DNA of 64,000 nt from Natronosalvus hydrolyticus (GCA_025517525.1 JAOPJZ010000018.1:1-64000); one strand, 5' to 3'; numbered from the stretch's first letter, positions 16,421 to 25,746 are shown. Notes: generated from the sequence alone by a model not told the origin. Made by a program: numbers and translations.

Positions 16421-17271
16421 GAGCCGAACAGCGCACTCGAAAGTGGCGCGTCCTCGACCTCACCGACGTCGCCGACGAGGGCCTCCGCTATCGGAATCGT
16501 CAGATAGGCTTCGATGAACGCCGCCAGGACGAGCAGGAACCAGCCGAATATGACCAGCATTCCCGTTCGGTACAGATACTGTCTGGTGACGAACGCGTCT
16601 CGAGAGCCGCCGACTCGCTGACCCAGCCGGTAGACGATTCGGAAGCCGACGCCCGCAGCGATGAATAGTGCGGTGAGTTCGAAGACTCCGTGGGGAGCCA
16701 ACAGGAGAACTATTTCGGTGAATCCGGCTATCTGTCCGACGCTGTATGCGATATTTCCGACCAGTATCCCGTTGAACACCATCACCGCGGCCGTCAACAG
16801 TCCGAGCGAAGCGGCTCCGGCAATCGAGAGCAGATACGGTGGCGTATTCTGTCCGATGAAAAAGCCAGCCGTGAGTTCGAACTCGGCCGGCTCCCCGGGT
16901 TCGCCCTCGAGGAACTCCTCGCCGAACTCCTCGCTCAGCAACTCGAGGAAGATGTCGATCAGGTCGACGCCGACGAGGTACAACAGGACCCCCAGCAGGC
17001 TCCCGAAACCGAACAGGCCCGCTGCAAATCCCACGTAGCGCCGGTGTTCGGCCCACGCGTGCGTCAGTGCCGTCAGTGGTCGACCCACGTCTGCGGCCTC
17101 GAAGGCGACGAACGTGGCGAACCCGACAGCCAGCAGGGTCGCCCCGAGCGCCGGGAGCGGACTCGGCTCGGTGAACGCGAGAACGAGCGCCGTCACCAGC
17201 GTGATACCCACGAGGGCAATCGTCAGCCGACCAGCGCCACTGGTCCTAACGGTCTCCGTGCGTAGCTCCAT
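16408..17271 (-). CDS. SpoIIM/DUF95-family membrane protein
   Basis: 287-residue polytopic membrane protein of the stage II sporulation protein M family, which is widespread in non-sporulating archaea with no settled function. About six or seven hydrophobic helices are visible. An acidic loop (EEFGEEFLEGEPGEPAEFE) lies between the third and fourth. The family signature region is FFIGQN...NGILVGN with LLAPHGVFELTALFIAAG. The last four residues (SSGQ) and the TGA stop lie in the family B element. It is convergent with copA. Confidence 0.85.
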   Translation of the reverse strand: MELRTETVRTSGAGRLTIALVGITLVTALVLAFTEPSPLPALGATLLAVGFATFVAFEAADVGRPLTALTHAWAEHRRYVGFAAGLFGFGSLLGVLLYLVGVDLIDIFLELLSEEFGEEFLEGEPGEPAEFELTAGFFIGQNTPPYLLSIAGAASLGLLTAAVMVFNGILVGNIAYSVGQIAGFTEIVLLLAPHGVFELTALFIAAGVGFRIVYRLGQRVGGSRDAFVTRQYLYRTGMLVIFGWFLLVLAAFIEAYLTIPIAEALVGDVGEVEDAPLSSALFGSSGQ

Positions 17272-17343
17272 ACTCCCGCTTTCGGTCAGGGAAGCGATAA
17301 ATCCGCCGACTGAAGCTGTCAGGGTCGACTATCGTGAACCGCC

Positions 17344-18801
17344 TCAGACCGGTACCCCATCGTGGGCCTCAAGCGCCTCCTGAATCGCCTCCCAGGTAGG
17401 GTCGACCGTTGGTGCCTGGAACCAGCCACCGACGCTACGGTGTCGCCCCTCACTGTCCTCGCGTCTGTCATCGGCTGTCCACATTCGATCGCCAGGGAGC
17501 GCAGCGCCGTCTTTGAACCCGCTCGAGGTCGCAACGACGGCGACCGGAGCCTCGAGGTCGAGTGTCTGCCCCTGGAGTGCGTTGCCATCGGCTGTGACGG
17601 CGCGGACGGGGCCGTCTTCATCGTGGTCATCCTCGAGAACGTCTGCCAATGCACGGAGCCCCGCGATTCCGGCGGCGCCGGATGACTCCTGCCAGAAGCC
17701 CGTCCGGGCGAGTCCGTGCTGGGCGGCCTCGAGGTGGAGTTCTGAGAAGCCGACCGCGAGGCCATCGCTCTCGTGGATCGCCCGCAGACCACGGACGCTG
17801 CTCGTCGTCGCCTTGATCGAGTACGCCTCGGTCGGTTCGGCCTCGACGTGGGCGACCTCGGCCCCTGACGCGAGGGCACGACAGAGCGGTGCCCGAACAC
17901 CGGGTTCGCTGGCAACCAGCCGCGGGGTTCGATCGACGACCTCGAGTCGCTCGAGTTCGCGAAAACCTTTCCAGACCCCGTAGAGCAGTTCCGCGTAGCA
18001 CGTCGGGATGACGACCGTCCCCGGAACCGACCCGCCAAACTGGCAGTAGAGTTCGTAGGCGATCGTCTTGTAGCCCTCCGGCCCCCAGGCGTGACCCGTA
18101 TGAACGGCCGTGCGGCTGGTGACGGGGTGGAAGCCGTAATCTTCGGTCAGTCGGTCGACAGCGTGCTGGCGAACGTCGATGTCGTCGACGGCGAGGACGA
18201 CCGCGCCGTAGCTCCTGATGAACGCCTGCACCGCCGCTGGAGTCTGGGGCGCGGTAAACACGACGCAGGGGAGCCCGGCTCGAGCGGCGTAGGCGGCGGC
18301 CGCAGCCCCGTGGTTGCCCGTCGACGAGGCGACGACGCCCACGGCATCCTCGCGCACGGCCGCGCTGACCGTACAGCGGTTGAGCCGATCCTTGTGGCTC
18401 CAGGTCGGGTTCTGGGACTCGTCCTTGAGGAATAGCGTCGGGTCAGAGCCGCCATCGTCAGTCGATTTTCCCGCTGACTCGAGCCACGCCTCGAGTCCGA
18501 GCCACTCCGTGAGGTCGTCCACCGGAAGTAACGGCGTGTTCCCCTCGCCGAGCGTGTCGGCTGCGAGCGGCGGGAGGAGGGGTTGCCAGCGCTCGAGACC
18601 CGGCGTCTCCCACGACGAACCGGTGGGAATGAACAGGCCAGGATCGACGGCGTCGTAATCGTAGTCGACGCCCACGGGGTACTGAATCTCGTCGGTGCTC
18701 GTCTCCGGGCAACCGGCCGTGCGTGCCGGCTCGAGTGGATAGGTGATCGACGGATCGGCAAGCGATCGGTGACGGGTCGCCAGAGAGTCCTCAGGGGCCA
18801 T
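17344..18801 (-). CDS. Threonine-synthase-like PLP-dependent enzyme
   Basis: 485-residue fold-type II pyridoxal-phosphate enzyme. The PLP lysine is in NPTWSHKDRLN, the phosphate- and substrate-binding serine/asparagine loop in VASSTGNHGAAAAAY, and the substrate-side GEGNTPLLP is close to that of threonine synthases. Threonine synthase (phosphohomoserine to threonine) is the nearest function, but haloarchaea have several paralogues and the N-terminal 80 residues are unusual, so the substrate is not certain. The start at MAPEDSL is chosen; the longer frame adds 19 poorly conserved residues. Confidence 0.8.
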   Translation of the reverse strand: MAPEDSLATRHRSLADPSITYPLEPARTAGCPETSTDEIQYPVGVDYDYDAVDPGLFIPTGSSWETPGLERWQPLLPPLAADTLGEGNTPLLPVDDLTEWLGLEAWLESAGKSTDDGGSDPTLFLKDESQNPTWSHKDRLNRCTVSAAVREDAVGVVASSTGNHGAAAAAYAARAGLPCVVFTAPQTPAAVQAFIRSYGAVVLAVDDIDVRQHAVDRLTEDYGFHPVTSRTAVHTGHAWGPEGYKTIAYELYCQFGGSVPGTVVIPTCYAELLYGVWKGFRELERLEVVDRTPRLVASEPGVRAPLCRALASGAEVAHVEAEPTEAYSIKATTSSVRGLRAIHESDGLAVGFSELHLEAAQHGLARTGFWQESSGAAGIAGLRALADVLEDDHDEDGPVRAVTADGNALQGQTLDLEAPVAVVATSSGFKDGAALPGDRMWTADDRREDSEGRHRSVGGWFQAPTVDPTWEAIQEALEAHDGVPV

Positions 18802-18896
18802 CGAGTTGGGGAACGGTCGACCGTCACTTATTTCTAAAGAAAACAGCGAGAGTTCCACGGGTCACCTGACCCCTGGGTGAATCGCGTACGCTCGCC

Positions 18897-19080
18897 TAAT
18901 GTTCAGTATCCTCGATGTACCGACGAACCACGTCCTCGGAAACTGCACCCGTTGTTCCGACGTAGTAGCCATCCTTCCACAGGCCACTTCCCCAGAAATA
19001 CCGCTGTTTGAGTTCAGGATGACGCTCGAGGCCAGCACGAGTCCAGGACGCGAACAACACGACGGAAATCATCGACGGAT
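18897..19080 (-). pseudogene. 3' remnant of an IS200/IS605 tnpA
   Basis: The minus strand encodes the C-terminal part of a Y1 transposase: ERHPELKQRYFWGSG, LWKDGYYVGTTG and the catalytic tyrosine helix DVVRRYIEDTEH, then a stop at 18897. The HUH half of the protein and the element ends are missing, and the sequence upstream of about 19070 runs into the promoter of the MTA/SAH deaminase. It belongs to another branch than the TnpA at 7.6 kb. This is a decayed insertion and the only feature in the gap 18802-19124. Confidence 0.75.
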
Positions 19081-19124
19081 TCGAGACGATAGAATAAGGC
19101 CGCTCCGGCGGGAACCCCCGCCCA

Positions 19125-20426
19125 ATGACGACACTGGCGATCGTAGACGGGCAGGTGCTTCGCCCGGACGGAACCGTCGAGTATGCGGACGTGCTCGTTG
19201 ATCAGGACGACGGAACGATTCTCGATATCGGCGACGACTATCGCTCGGCCGCCACCGCGGTCCTCGAGGCCGACGGCTGTCTGGTCGCCCCCGGCTTCGT
19301 CAACGGCCACACTCACGTCTCGATGAGTCTGCTTCGTGGCTACGCCGACGACAAACCCCTCCAGGCCTGGCTCCAGGAGGATATCTGGCCCGTCGAAGCC
19401 GCGCTCACGCCCGAGGACATCCGTGTGGGAGCCGAGTTGGGTATCCTCGAGTTCATCAAAGCCGGCGTCACCGCGTTCGCGGATATGTACTTCGAGATGC
19501 CAGAAATCGCAGCGGTCGTCGAGGAAGCCGGTGTCCGCGCCCGCCTTGGGCACGGCATCGTAACGGTGGGCAAAGACGACGACGCTGCCTACGCCGATGC
19601 CGAGGAAGGGCTCGAGGTGGCACTCGACCTCGACGGCGCTGCGGAGGGGCGCATCTCGACGGCGTTCATGCCCCACTCGCTGACGACCGTCTCTGAGGAC
19701 GTTCTGGCGGCGTTCGTCCCAAAAGCCCGCGAAGCCGATATTCCGATTCATTACCACGCGAACGAGAACCGCGAAGAAGTCGATCCCATCGTCGACGAAC
19801 ACGGGATGCGGCCACTCGAGTACGCCGCCGGACGCGGCCTGCTCGAGGACGGCGACTTTCTCGCCCACGGCGTCCATCTGGACGAACGAGAGATCGAACT
19901 TCTCGCGGAAACGGACGCGAGCGTGATCCACTGCCCAGCCTCGAACATGAAACTTGCCAGCGGCATGGCCCCCGTCCAGGACTTGCTCGATGCCGGTGTC
20001 ACCGTCGGCCTCGGGACCGATGGCGCGGCCTCGAACAACGACCTCTCGATGCTCGACGAGGCCCGCGACGCCGCCATGCTCGGCAAACTCGCCGCCGACG
20101 ATGCAAGTGCCGTCTCCGCCGAGTCAGTCGTGCACGCCCTGACCGCCGGCAGCGCCGACGCTCTCGGCCTCGAGAGCGGTCGACTCGAGGTCGGCGCACC
20201 CGCCGACTTCGCTGTCGTCGACCTCGACGCGCCACACCTGACGCCGGTGCACGACCCGGTGAGTCATCTTACCTACGCCGCCACCGCGAGCGACGTTCGC
20301 CACACGATCTGTGACGGTCAGGTGCTAATGTGTGACCGGGAGGTCCTGACCCTCGACGAGTCGGCTATCTGTGACCGGGCGAGCGAACAGGCGGCGGCGT
20401 TGCTCGAGCGAGCCGGCGCCGAGTGA
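19125..20426 (+). CDS. mtaD: 5-methylthioadenosine/S-adenosylhomocysteine deaminase-type amidohydrolase
   Basis: 433-residue amidohydrolase. Metal ligands are visible in NGHTHVSMSLLRG (about residue 63), HYHANE in the middle, HGVHL, and the catalytic aspartate in LGTDGAASNNDL. SAH/MTA deaminases deaminate the adenine of S-adenosylhomocysteine and related nucleosides to inosine forms, recycling the methyl donor pool. Archaeal relatives can also accept 5'-deoxyadenosine. Cytosolic. The ATG follows the end of the tnpA remnant by about 45 bases. The family is certain, the precise substrate is not. Confidence 0.85.
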   Translation: MTTLAIVDGQVLRPDGTVEYADVLVDQDDGTILDIGDDYRSAATAVLEADGCLVAPGFVNGHTHVSMSLLRGYADDKPLQAWLQEDIWPVEAALTPEDIRVGAELGILEFIKAGVTAFADMYFEMPEIAAVVEEAGVRARLGHGIVTVGKDDDAAYADAEEGLEVALDLDGAAEGRISTAFMPHSLTTVSEDVLAAFVPKAREADIPIHYHANENREEVDPIVDEHGMRPLEYAAGRGLLEDGDFLAHGVHLDEREIELLAETDASVIHCPASNMKLASGMAPVQDLLDAGVTVGLGTDGAASNNDLSMLDEARDAAMLGKLAADDASAVSAESVVHALTAGSADALGLESGRLEVGAPADFAVVDLDAPHLTPVHDPVSHLTYAATASDVRHTICDGQVLMCDREVLTLDESAICDRASEQAAALLERAGAE

Positions 20427-20444
20427 CGTTTCACCGTTGCGTCC

Positions 20445-20511
20445 GGCTCGAGCGAGTTCGAGTGAACGGTTCGGAGAACGGTTCCGCACGATTCGAACTC
20501 GAGCGAGCCGA
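20445..20511. terminator. Long inverted repeat between two plus-strand genes
   Basis: An 18-base arm (CGGCTCGAGCGAGTTCGA, 20445-20462) pairs with 20494-20511 with two mismatches across a 31-base loop. It begins 18 bases after the deaminase stop. It could act as a 3' end structure. No T-run follows, so termination is uncertain. Confidence 0.4.
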
Positions 20512-20630
20512 ATCACCCGAAACGACGGCCAGTCTGCCGGGTAATGTGAGACTACGCCCCCTCGTTCGAGACGAACGGACCCGATACTTTACCCCCTCGA
20601 GCACCTACTCATTGAAACTGACCCTCCCAG

Positions 20631-21737
20631 ATGAGTCCTCGAGTATCCTTTGGCACGCTCAAACTGGTCGCCGTGCTGGTGATCGTCATCGCCATCGTCG
20701 TGGCCGCTGGCATCACCGTCGGCCAGGCACCGGCGCTGTTCGGCGTGGACGACCCACCCGAGGCATCGATCACGTTCCCGGACCAGACCACTGACGGGAA
20801 CAGCGTCGAAATCGAGTCGGTTTCGCTCTCCGACGGCGGATTCATCGTTCTCAGAGACAGCACCGGGACGGCACTCGTGGTCTCCGAGTACCTCGAGCCC
20901 GGTACCCACGAGACTCTGACCATCGAACGAGCGACCGACGGAGCCGACCTCTCTGGACAACTCACGGCTGTCGTCCACCAGGATACGACCGACGACGGCC
21001 GGTACGCCTACGACGCAACCGACGGCGCCGAAGACCGACCGTACATGGACGCCGGCTACCCCGTGAGCGATTCCGCGAGCGTGACGTTGGCCGACCGCGA
21101 TCCCGAAGCGGCCACCGACTCGTTCAGGGTCGACTCGATCGACGGCCCTACGTCGGCGACGACCAACGAAACGGTCACCTTCGAAGGCGAAATCCGCAAC
21201 CCAATCGGCGAGGACGCTCGCCAGCCCGTCGAGCTCCGCATCGACGGCGAGGTGCGCGAACGGCAACTGCTCGAGCTCGACGGGAACGAGGACCGAACCA
21301 TTGGTTTCGACATTGACACCGACCGCCTCGAGCCCGGTGACCGAACGATCGGTATCTACACCAGAGACGACGGTGCGCTCGCAACGCTAGCCATCGAGTA
21401 CGATATCGAACCCGACCTCGAGGTCCTCGAGCGAAACGATTCGGCGGTCACGGTCAATGCAACCCTCCCCGAAGACGGCTTCCTGACGGTCGAAACCGAC
21501 GGCCAGGACGTCCGCGGCGTGACCGAAGAACTCGAGGCCGGCGAACATGAAAACGTCACCCTCGAGTTCGAACCCGACGGAGACGACACGCTGTTCGTCG
21601 TGATGTACACCGGGATTCCGGACGACCACGATCCCACTGCAGACGATCACGGTTTCCCGAACGCCGAACCGATTACCGTCGACGGCGACCCCGTTCGAGC
21701 GTCGGTTCCAGAAGACGATCCACTCGAGGTCGGATAA
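20631..21737 (+). CDS. Membrane-anchored DUF7282-type surface protein
   Basis: 368-residue protein with an N-terminal membrane helix (residues about 11-33, LVAVLVIVIAIVVAAGITVG) and a large acidic extracellular part. Two domains match the haloarchaeal DUF7282 beta-sandwich: GGFIVLRDSTG...LEPGTHETLTIE with DDGRYAYDA (residues about 65-145), and DGFLTVETDG...LEAGEHENVTLEF (about 280-345). A third beta-rich region lies between. Likely exported and anchored, facing outside; function unknown. A start at ATG 20631 places the anchor at the N-terminus. Confidence 0.8.
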   Translation: MSPRVSFGTLKLVAVLVIVIAIVVAAGITVGQAPALFGVDDPPEASITFPDQTTDGNSVEIESVSLSDGGFIVLRDSTGTALVVSEYLEPGTHETLTIERATDGADLSGQLTAVVHQDTTDDGRYAYDATDGAEDRPYMDAGYPVSDSASVTLADRDPEAATDSFRVDSIDGPTSATTNETVTFEGEIRNPIGEDARQPVELRIDGEVRERQLLELDGNEDRTIGFDIDTDRLEPGDRTIGIYTRDDGALATLAIEYDIEPDLEVLERNDSAVTVNATLPEDGFLTVETDGQDVRGVTEELEAGEHENVTLEFEPDGDDTLFVVMYTGIPDDHDPTADDHGFPNAEPITVDGDPVRASVPEDDPLEVG

Positions 21738-21796
21738 GACCTCGAGGGACGGAGATTTCGCCAGGTATCCAATACTATTTGATTGATAGCATAGTG

Positions 21797-21945
21797 GGAC
21801 GGTGGCCATAGAGCTGTGTCCGCACACACCGTGCGGGCACGGCGACCTCGGGGAAAGGCAGGCGGGTCGGTTCCGCGGGCGAAGATGGACCGCACGCTCG
21901 AGGCGGGGTGGGACAGGCTATCGATCCAGTATCGAGAGAATTCGC
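21797..21945 (+). ncRNA. Candidate structured RNA upstream of the RFC gene
   Basis: The 260-base gap before the RFC gene is too long and too GC-structured for a plain promoter. A hairpin with a 10-bp stem (21816-21825 with 21831-21840, loop ACACC) is followed by a second paired block (CCTCG near 21846 with CGAGG near 21898) enclosing GGAAAGGC and GCGAAGATGG. GGGACAGGC follows. A TATA-like ATACTATTTGATTG at 21772-21785 lies at the right distance for a start near 21797. A guide RNA of H/ACA type is one possibility (ACA after a stem), but I could not match a guide to rRNA. Confidence 0.35.
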
Positions 21946-21997
21946 CATGGCAACCTAACCGACCGATTCTTACGGTCGCCATCCCTACCATCGCCCG

Positions 21998-23002
21998 ATG
22001 GACGCGCCGCTGTGGACCGAAACGTACGCGCCAACCCTCGAGCAGTTGCCACAGGACGACGCTCGCGAGTACCTCGAGCGAGCCGTCGACGAGCCGATCA
22101 ACCTCATCCTACAGGGCCCGCCCGGAAGCGGGAAGACTGCAGCGGTAAAGGCACTCGCAGCGGCGGCCCACGAGGACCCGGACAACGACCTGGTGATCAT
22201 CAACGTCGCCGACTTCTTCGGTCGGACGAAAACCGAGATCAAGAACGACCCCCGGTTCGCGAGCTTTCTGACCGGGCGCTCGTCGATGTCCAAACGCGAT
22301 ATGATCAACCACGTCCTCAAGGAATCGGCCAGTTACGCCCCCGTCTCCGGGACGTACAAAACCGTCCTGCTCGACAACGCCGAAGACGTCCGCGAGGACT
22401 TCCAGCAGGCACTCCGCCGAATCATGGAACAGTACCACCGAACGACCCAGTTCGTCATCACAACCCGCCAGCCGACGAAGCTCATTCCGCCGATTCGCTC
22501 CCGGTGTTTCCCCGTCTCCATGCGCGCCCCCACGAGCGAGGAAACCGTCGCCGTCCTCGAGCACATCGTCGAGAACGAAGGCGTCGACTACGACGAAAAC
22601 GGCCTCGAGTTCGTCGCAGGCTACGCCAACGGCAACCTGCGCCGGGCGATCCTGGCTGCCCAGACGACGGCCGAAACCGAAGGCGAGATCACGATGTCGA
22701 CGGCCTACGAGACCATCGGCACCGTCGGCTACGACGAGGAGATCGAATCGATGCTCGACGACGCCGAAGCCGGCGAATTCACCGACGCCCGCTCGACGCT
22801 CGACGACCTGCTCGTCGACGAAGGCCTCGACGGGAGCGAGGTCCTCGAGGAACTGCTTCGGGTGGCACGGAAACGCTATCAGGGAAAGGACCTGGCGCGG
22901 ATTCACCGACAGGTCGCCGACATCGAGTTCGAGATGACCGAAGGGGCAAGCGATCGGGTCCACATCAGCCACCTGCTTGCCGAACTCGGACGCGACGCCT
23001 GA
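21998..23002 (+). CDS. rfcC: Replication factor C small subunit (clamp loader AAA+ ATPase)
   Basis: 334-residue clamp-loader subunit that helps load the PCNA ring at primer ends. Walker A is QGPPGSGKTAAVKAL. Walker B is VLLDNAEDV, with Asn in place of the usual Glu of DEAD. The trans-acting arginine SRC motif is IRSRCFPVS. The C-terminal oligomerisation domain ends at LAELGRDA. Haloarchaea have three rfc genes; the length and the altered Walker B fit the second small subunit (rfcC), though that name rests on recall. Start ATG 21998 has a TATA-like GATTCTTACGG about 30 bases upstream. Confidence 0.88.
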   Translation: MDAPLWTETYAPTLEQLPQDDAREYLERAVDEPINLILQGPPGSGKTAAVKALAAAAHEDPDNDLVIINVADFFGRTKTEIKNDPRFASFLTGRSSMSKRDMINHVLKESASYAPVSGTYKTVLLDNAEDVREDFQQALRRIMEQYHRTTQFVITTRQPTKLIPPIRSRCFPVSMRAPTSEETVAVLEHIVENEGVDYDENGLEFVAGYANGNLRRAILAAQTTAETEGEITMSTAYETIGTVGYDEEIESMLDDAEAGEFTDARSTLDDLLVDEGLDGSEVLEELLRVARKRYQGKDLARIHRQVADIEFEMTEGASDRVHISHLLAELGRDA

Positions 23003-23198
23003 TCGACCGCGGTTTTCAATCTGATCTCGATGTCCTCAAGCGGCCCGTCTCGAGTCCCACACCAACTGGACAGACGCCATCGTGGCCAGACTCCAATCTC
23101 GAATGCGTCCAGGCAGCCGAACACGATCTGCCGAGATAGCGCCACCGCAATACCGTGCCACCGCGATATTATACGGCTCGACTGAGTGCACACGGACG

Positions 23199-23639
23199 AT
23201 GCCGACGCTACTCGACACCCACATCGTGAACCGCTTTCGCGTCCAGCCAAATCACGCGAACAACAACGAAACGCTCCACGGCGGCAACCTCATGAAGTGG
23301 CTCGACGAGGTCGGGGCCATGTCCGCGATGCGCTTTGCCGGCCAGACCTGCGTCACCGCCCGCGTGAACGAACTCGATTTCTCGAGACCCATCGGTATCG
23401 GCGACACGGCCCTCGTCGAAGCCTACGTCTACGAAGCGGGAACCTCGAGCGTCCGCGTTCGCATTCGAGCCTCGCGCGAGGAGCCCCGCACGGGTGAAAG
23501 CGAGGAAACCACCGAGTCGAGTTTCACATTCGTAGCGATCGGCGAGGATGGGAAACCGGTACCCGTCCCCGAACTCACCGTCGAGAGCGAGGAGGGGCAG
23601 CGACTGCAAGAACGGGCGGTCGAGGCCGAGACGAACTGA
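23199..23639 (+). CDS. Acyl-CoA thioesterase (hotdog fold)
   Basis: 146-residue hotdog-fold thioesterase of the acyl-CoA hydrolase (YciA/BACH) type, hydrolysing acyl-CoA to free acid and CoA. The signature HANNNETLHGGNLMKWLDE contains the catalytic Asn/His/Asp region, followed by ARVNELDFSRPI. The acidic tail is typical of haloarchaea. A TATA-like GATATTATA at about 23165-23173 lies about 28 bases before the ATG at 23199, so the upstream frame is rejected. Confidence 0.88.
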   Translation: MPTLLDTHIVNRFRVQPNHANNNETLHGGNLMKWLDEVGAMSAMRFAGQTCVTARVNELDFSRPIGIGDTALVEAYVYEAGTSSVRVRIRASREEPRTGESEETTESSFTFVAIGEDGKPVPVPELTVESEEGQRLQERAVEAETN

Positions 23640-23985
23640 GGAGTTGCTCACGCCTGCACGTGTGACCCGAACCGATAGCGGTTGTCGGGTTCGGCATACA
23701 CGTCAACGCGTGACGGAAGACTGAGGACAGCAAGCCGGTTACTCACCCAGTTATCAGTGGCTGGGGACGAACTCGAGTGTCGCCACTGTCGGTCCGATAT
23801 CGTCGGTTCGAGCGTGAATCGCCAGACCCGTCTCGAGGAAGCCTCTGACAGTACTCGAGGCGAGTCAGGCCAGCACTCGAGTGTCCAGTATCGGCCATCA
23901 GAACCAAAAGATTCCGTTACTCTCGAGATTGAACGAACACGGTTCGGCCAGTAGACTTACATGTCCTTTCTTCGTTTTAGATTCG
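23640..23985. other. 346-bp intergenic region with a stem-loop
   Basis: Just after the thioesterase a stem-loop CCGAACC...GGGTTCGG (about 23667-23694) may mark the transcript end. The remainder is GC-rich with several CTCGAG sites. No gene, repeat family or RNA gene was recognised. The kinase promoter should lie near 23945-23960. Confidence 0.4.
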
Positions 23986-25746
23986 ATGAGCAGTGCTGCC
24001 CAGTCCATGGCGTTCGTCATGCTCATCTGTGCGATGCCGATAGCGGGGGTTGGGGCGTATGCGTTTAAAAATCGGGAAAAGCCCGGTGCAACGGGGCTTT
24101 TCTTCTGTCTGGTGGGGATGGCTGGCTGGTCAGTGCAGTTGGCGTTTATTACGTGGCCGACCCAGTTCGGCCCGGTGTACGTGAACACCACGTTCAGACA
24201 CGCGTTTCAGGCGATGGTGATGGTCGGCTGGGTGTTGCTGGTCTGGGAGTACGTTAGACGCGACCGGGTACAGGTGCGACCAGTCCATCTCATGCTGTTG
24301 CTCACCATCCCGACGCTGACGGTGTTGCTCACGGCGACGAACCCCTGGCATTACCTGGTGTTAGCCGCGGAGACACCGTCTAATCCCAGCGGGATAAGTG
24401 AGTTCGTGCTCGGTCCATGGTACATCGTCCACATGGGGTTCGCCATCGCGCTCGTGCTCTTGCCGGCTGGAGTGTTGCTCAACGACGCGCGTGGTTCCCA
24501 CGGCACCCATCGACGACAGACCGGGCTGTTACTGGTCGGGTGTGCAATCGGGTTTCCGGGCGCGCTCAACACCCACCTGTTTCGGAATATGGCGAGCGTC
24601 CCGACGTACGTCGACCTGACGCCGATTGCGTTCTTGCTCACGACGGTGCTGTGGGGGCTGGCCGTGTTTCGCTATCACCTGTTTAGCGTGGTACCCGTCA
24701 GCCGGCGCAATGCCATCGAAATGATGGGCGATCCCGTCGTTTCCGTCGACGCCGCCGGCACGGTCGTCGACGTCAATCCCGCCGCTGCGGAACTGTTTGG
24801 CGCACAATCGGACCCGATCGGGACCGAGCTGGCAACGTTCTGTACCAACCAGCCACACATCCTCGCGCTGTACGAACGGGACGGAAAACAGACGGGCGAG
24901 ATAACCATCGAAACCGAAACCGGCACCAGACACTTTTCGTTACACGTTCGTCCCATCACCCAGGGCACCTCGGAAACCGGGTCGGTTATCGTCCTCCGGG
25001 AGATCACCCGGCTTCGCGAGCGCGAACAGGAGCTCACGCTGTTGAAGGAGGTGTTTTCGCGAGTTCTCAGACACAATATCAGAAACCAGATCACCGTCGT
25101 CGAAGGCCATACGCGAGCGATGGTCGACGAAAGTGACGACGAACGTCTGACCGAGCACACGACAGCCATCCTCGAGACCACCGACCAGTTGCTCGCCCAC
25201 AGCGAAAAGGCCAGAGACCTCCGAAAGACCATCGATGCCGAGACGATGCCCATAACACTCGACCTGACTGCCACCGTAGACGAGGAACTCGAGGCCTATC
25301 GCAGGGCCAACTCGGTCGTCGAAATCGACTGCCATCGAACCGAGGGCGTGGTCGTCCGCGCCCACCCGGAGATTCGAAAGGCCGTCCAGGAGCTGCTCGA
25401 GAACGCGACCGACCACTATCCGGGCGACCCCGATGAACTGCACCTCGAGGTGACCGTCGAGCGTGCCGAACGGTTTGGCCGACTCCGTATCGAGGACAAC
25501 GGTACGGGTGTCGATCCACAGGAAGTCGACGCCCTGCGATCGGGAAGTGAAACCGACCTCGAACACGGCTCCGGCGTCGGCCTCTGGATGGTCGACCTCC
25601 TGCTACAGAAATCCGGCGGCGAATTCACCATCGACAACGACTCCTCACTCGGTGGCGCGTGCGTCGAACTGGCCCTGCCGCTGGCCGACTCGACGCTTCC
25701 ACGGGAGAGCGAATCCCGCTCGAGTGTCGGATCACCGCGACCGTAG
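23986..25746 (+). CDS. 7TM-sensor PAS histidine kinase
   Basis: 586-residue membrane sensor kinase. Seven hydrophobic helices occupy residues about 5-235 (histidine kinase N-terminal 7TM type). A PAS domain follows (AIEMMGDPVVSVDAAGTV...NPAAAELFG), then a phosphoacceptor helix with the H-box LRHNIRNQITVVEGH. The ATP-binding domain has N-box ELLENATDH, G1 IEDNGTGVD and G2 GSGVGLWMVDLLL. The kinase core is complete. No response regulator is adjacent, so the partner is unknown. It probably senses a membrane or redox signal; the ligand is not inferable. The first helix has unusual A/T-richer codons compared with the kinase part. Confidence 0.9.
   Translation: MSSAAQSMAFVMLICAMPIAGVGAYAFKNREKPGATGLFFCLVGMAGWSVQLAFITWPTQFGPVYVNTTFRHAFQAMVMVGWVLLVWEYVRRDRVQVRPVHLMLLLTIPTLTVLLTATNPWHYLVLAAETPSNPSGISEFVLGPWYIVHMGFAIALVLLPAGVLLNDARGSHGTHRRQTGLLLVGCAIGFPGALNTHLFRNMASVPTYVDLTPIAFLLTTVLWGLAVFRYHLFSVVPVSRRNAIEMMGDPVVSVDAAGTVVDVNPAAAELFGAQSDPIGTELATFCTNQPHILALYERDGKQTGEITIETETGTRHFSLHVRPITQGTSETGSVIVLREITRLREREQELTLLKEVFSRVLRHNIRNQITVVEGHTRAMVDESDDERLTEHTTAILETTDQLLAHSEKARDLRKTIDAETMPITLDLTATVDEELEAYRRANSVVEIDCHRTEGVVVRAHPEIRKAVQELLENATDHYPGDPDELHLEVTVERAERFGRLRIEDNGTGVDPQEVDALRSGSETDLEHGSGVGLWMVDLLLQKSGGEFTIDNDSSLGGACVELALPLADSTLPRESESRSSVGSPRP

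Noticed and set aside
19014..19931. 305-residue minus-strand frame
   Set aside because: Antisense to the amidohydrolase; only the tnpA remnant at its end, in another frame, is supported.
21738..21997. SRP RNA or RNase P RNA gene
   Set aside because: The conserved SRP helix 8 and RNase P core motifs are not present; only a general structured RNA candidate is reported.
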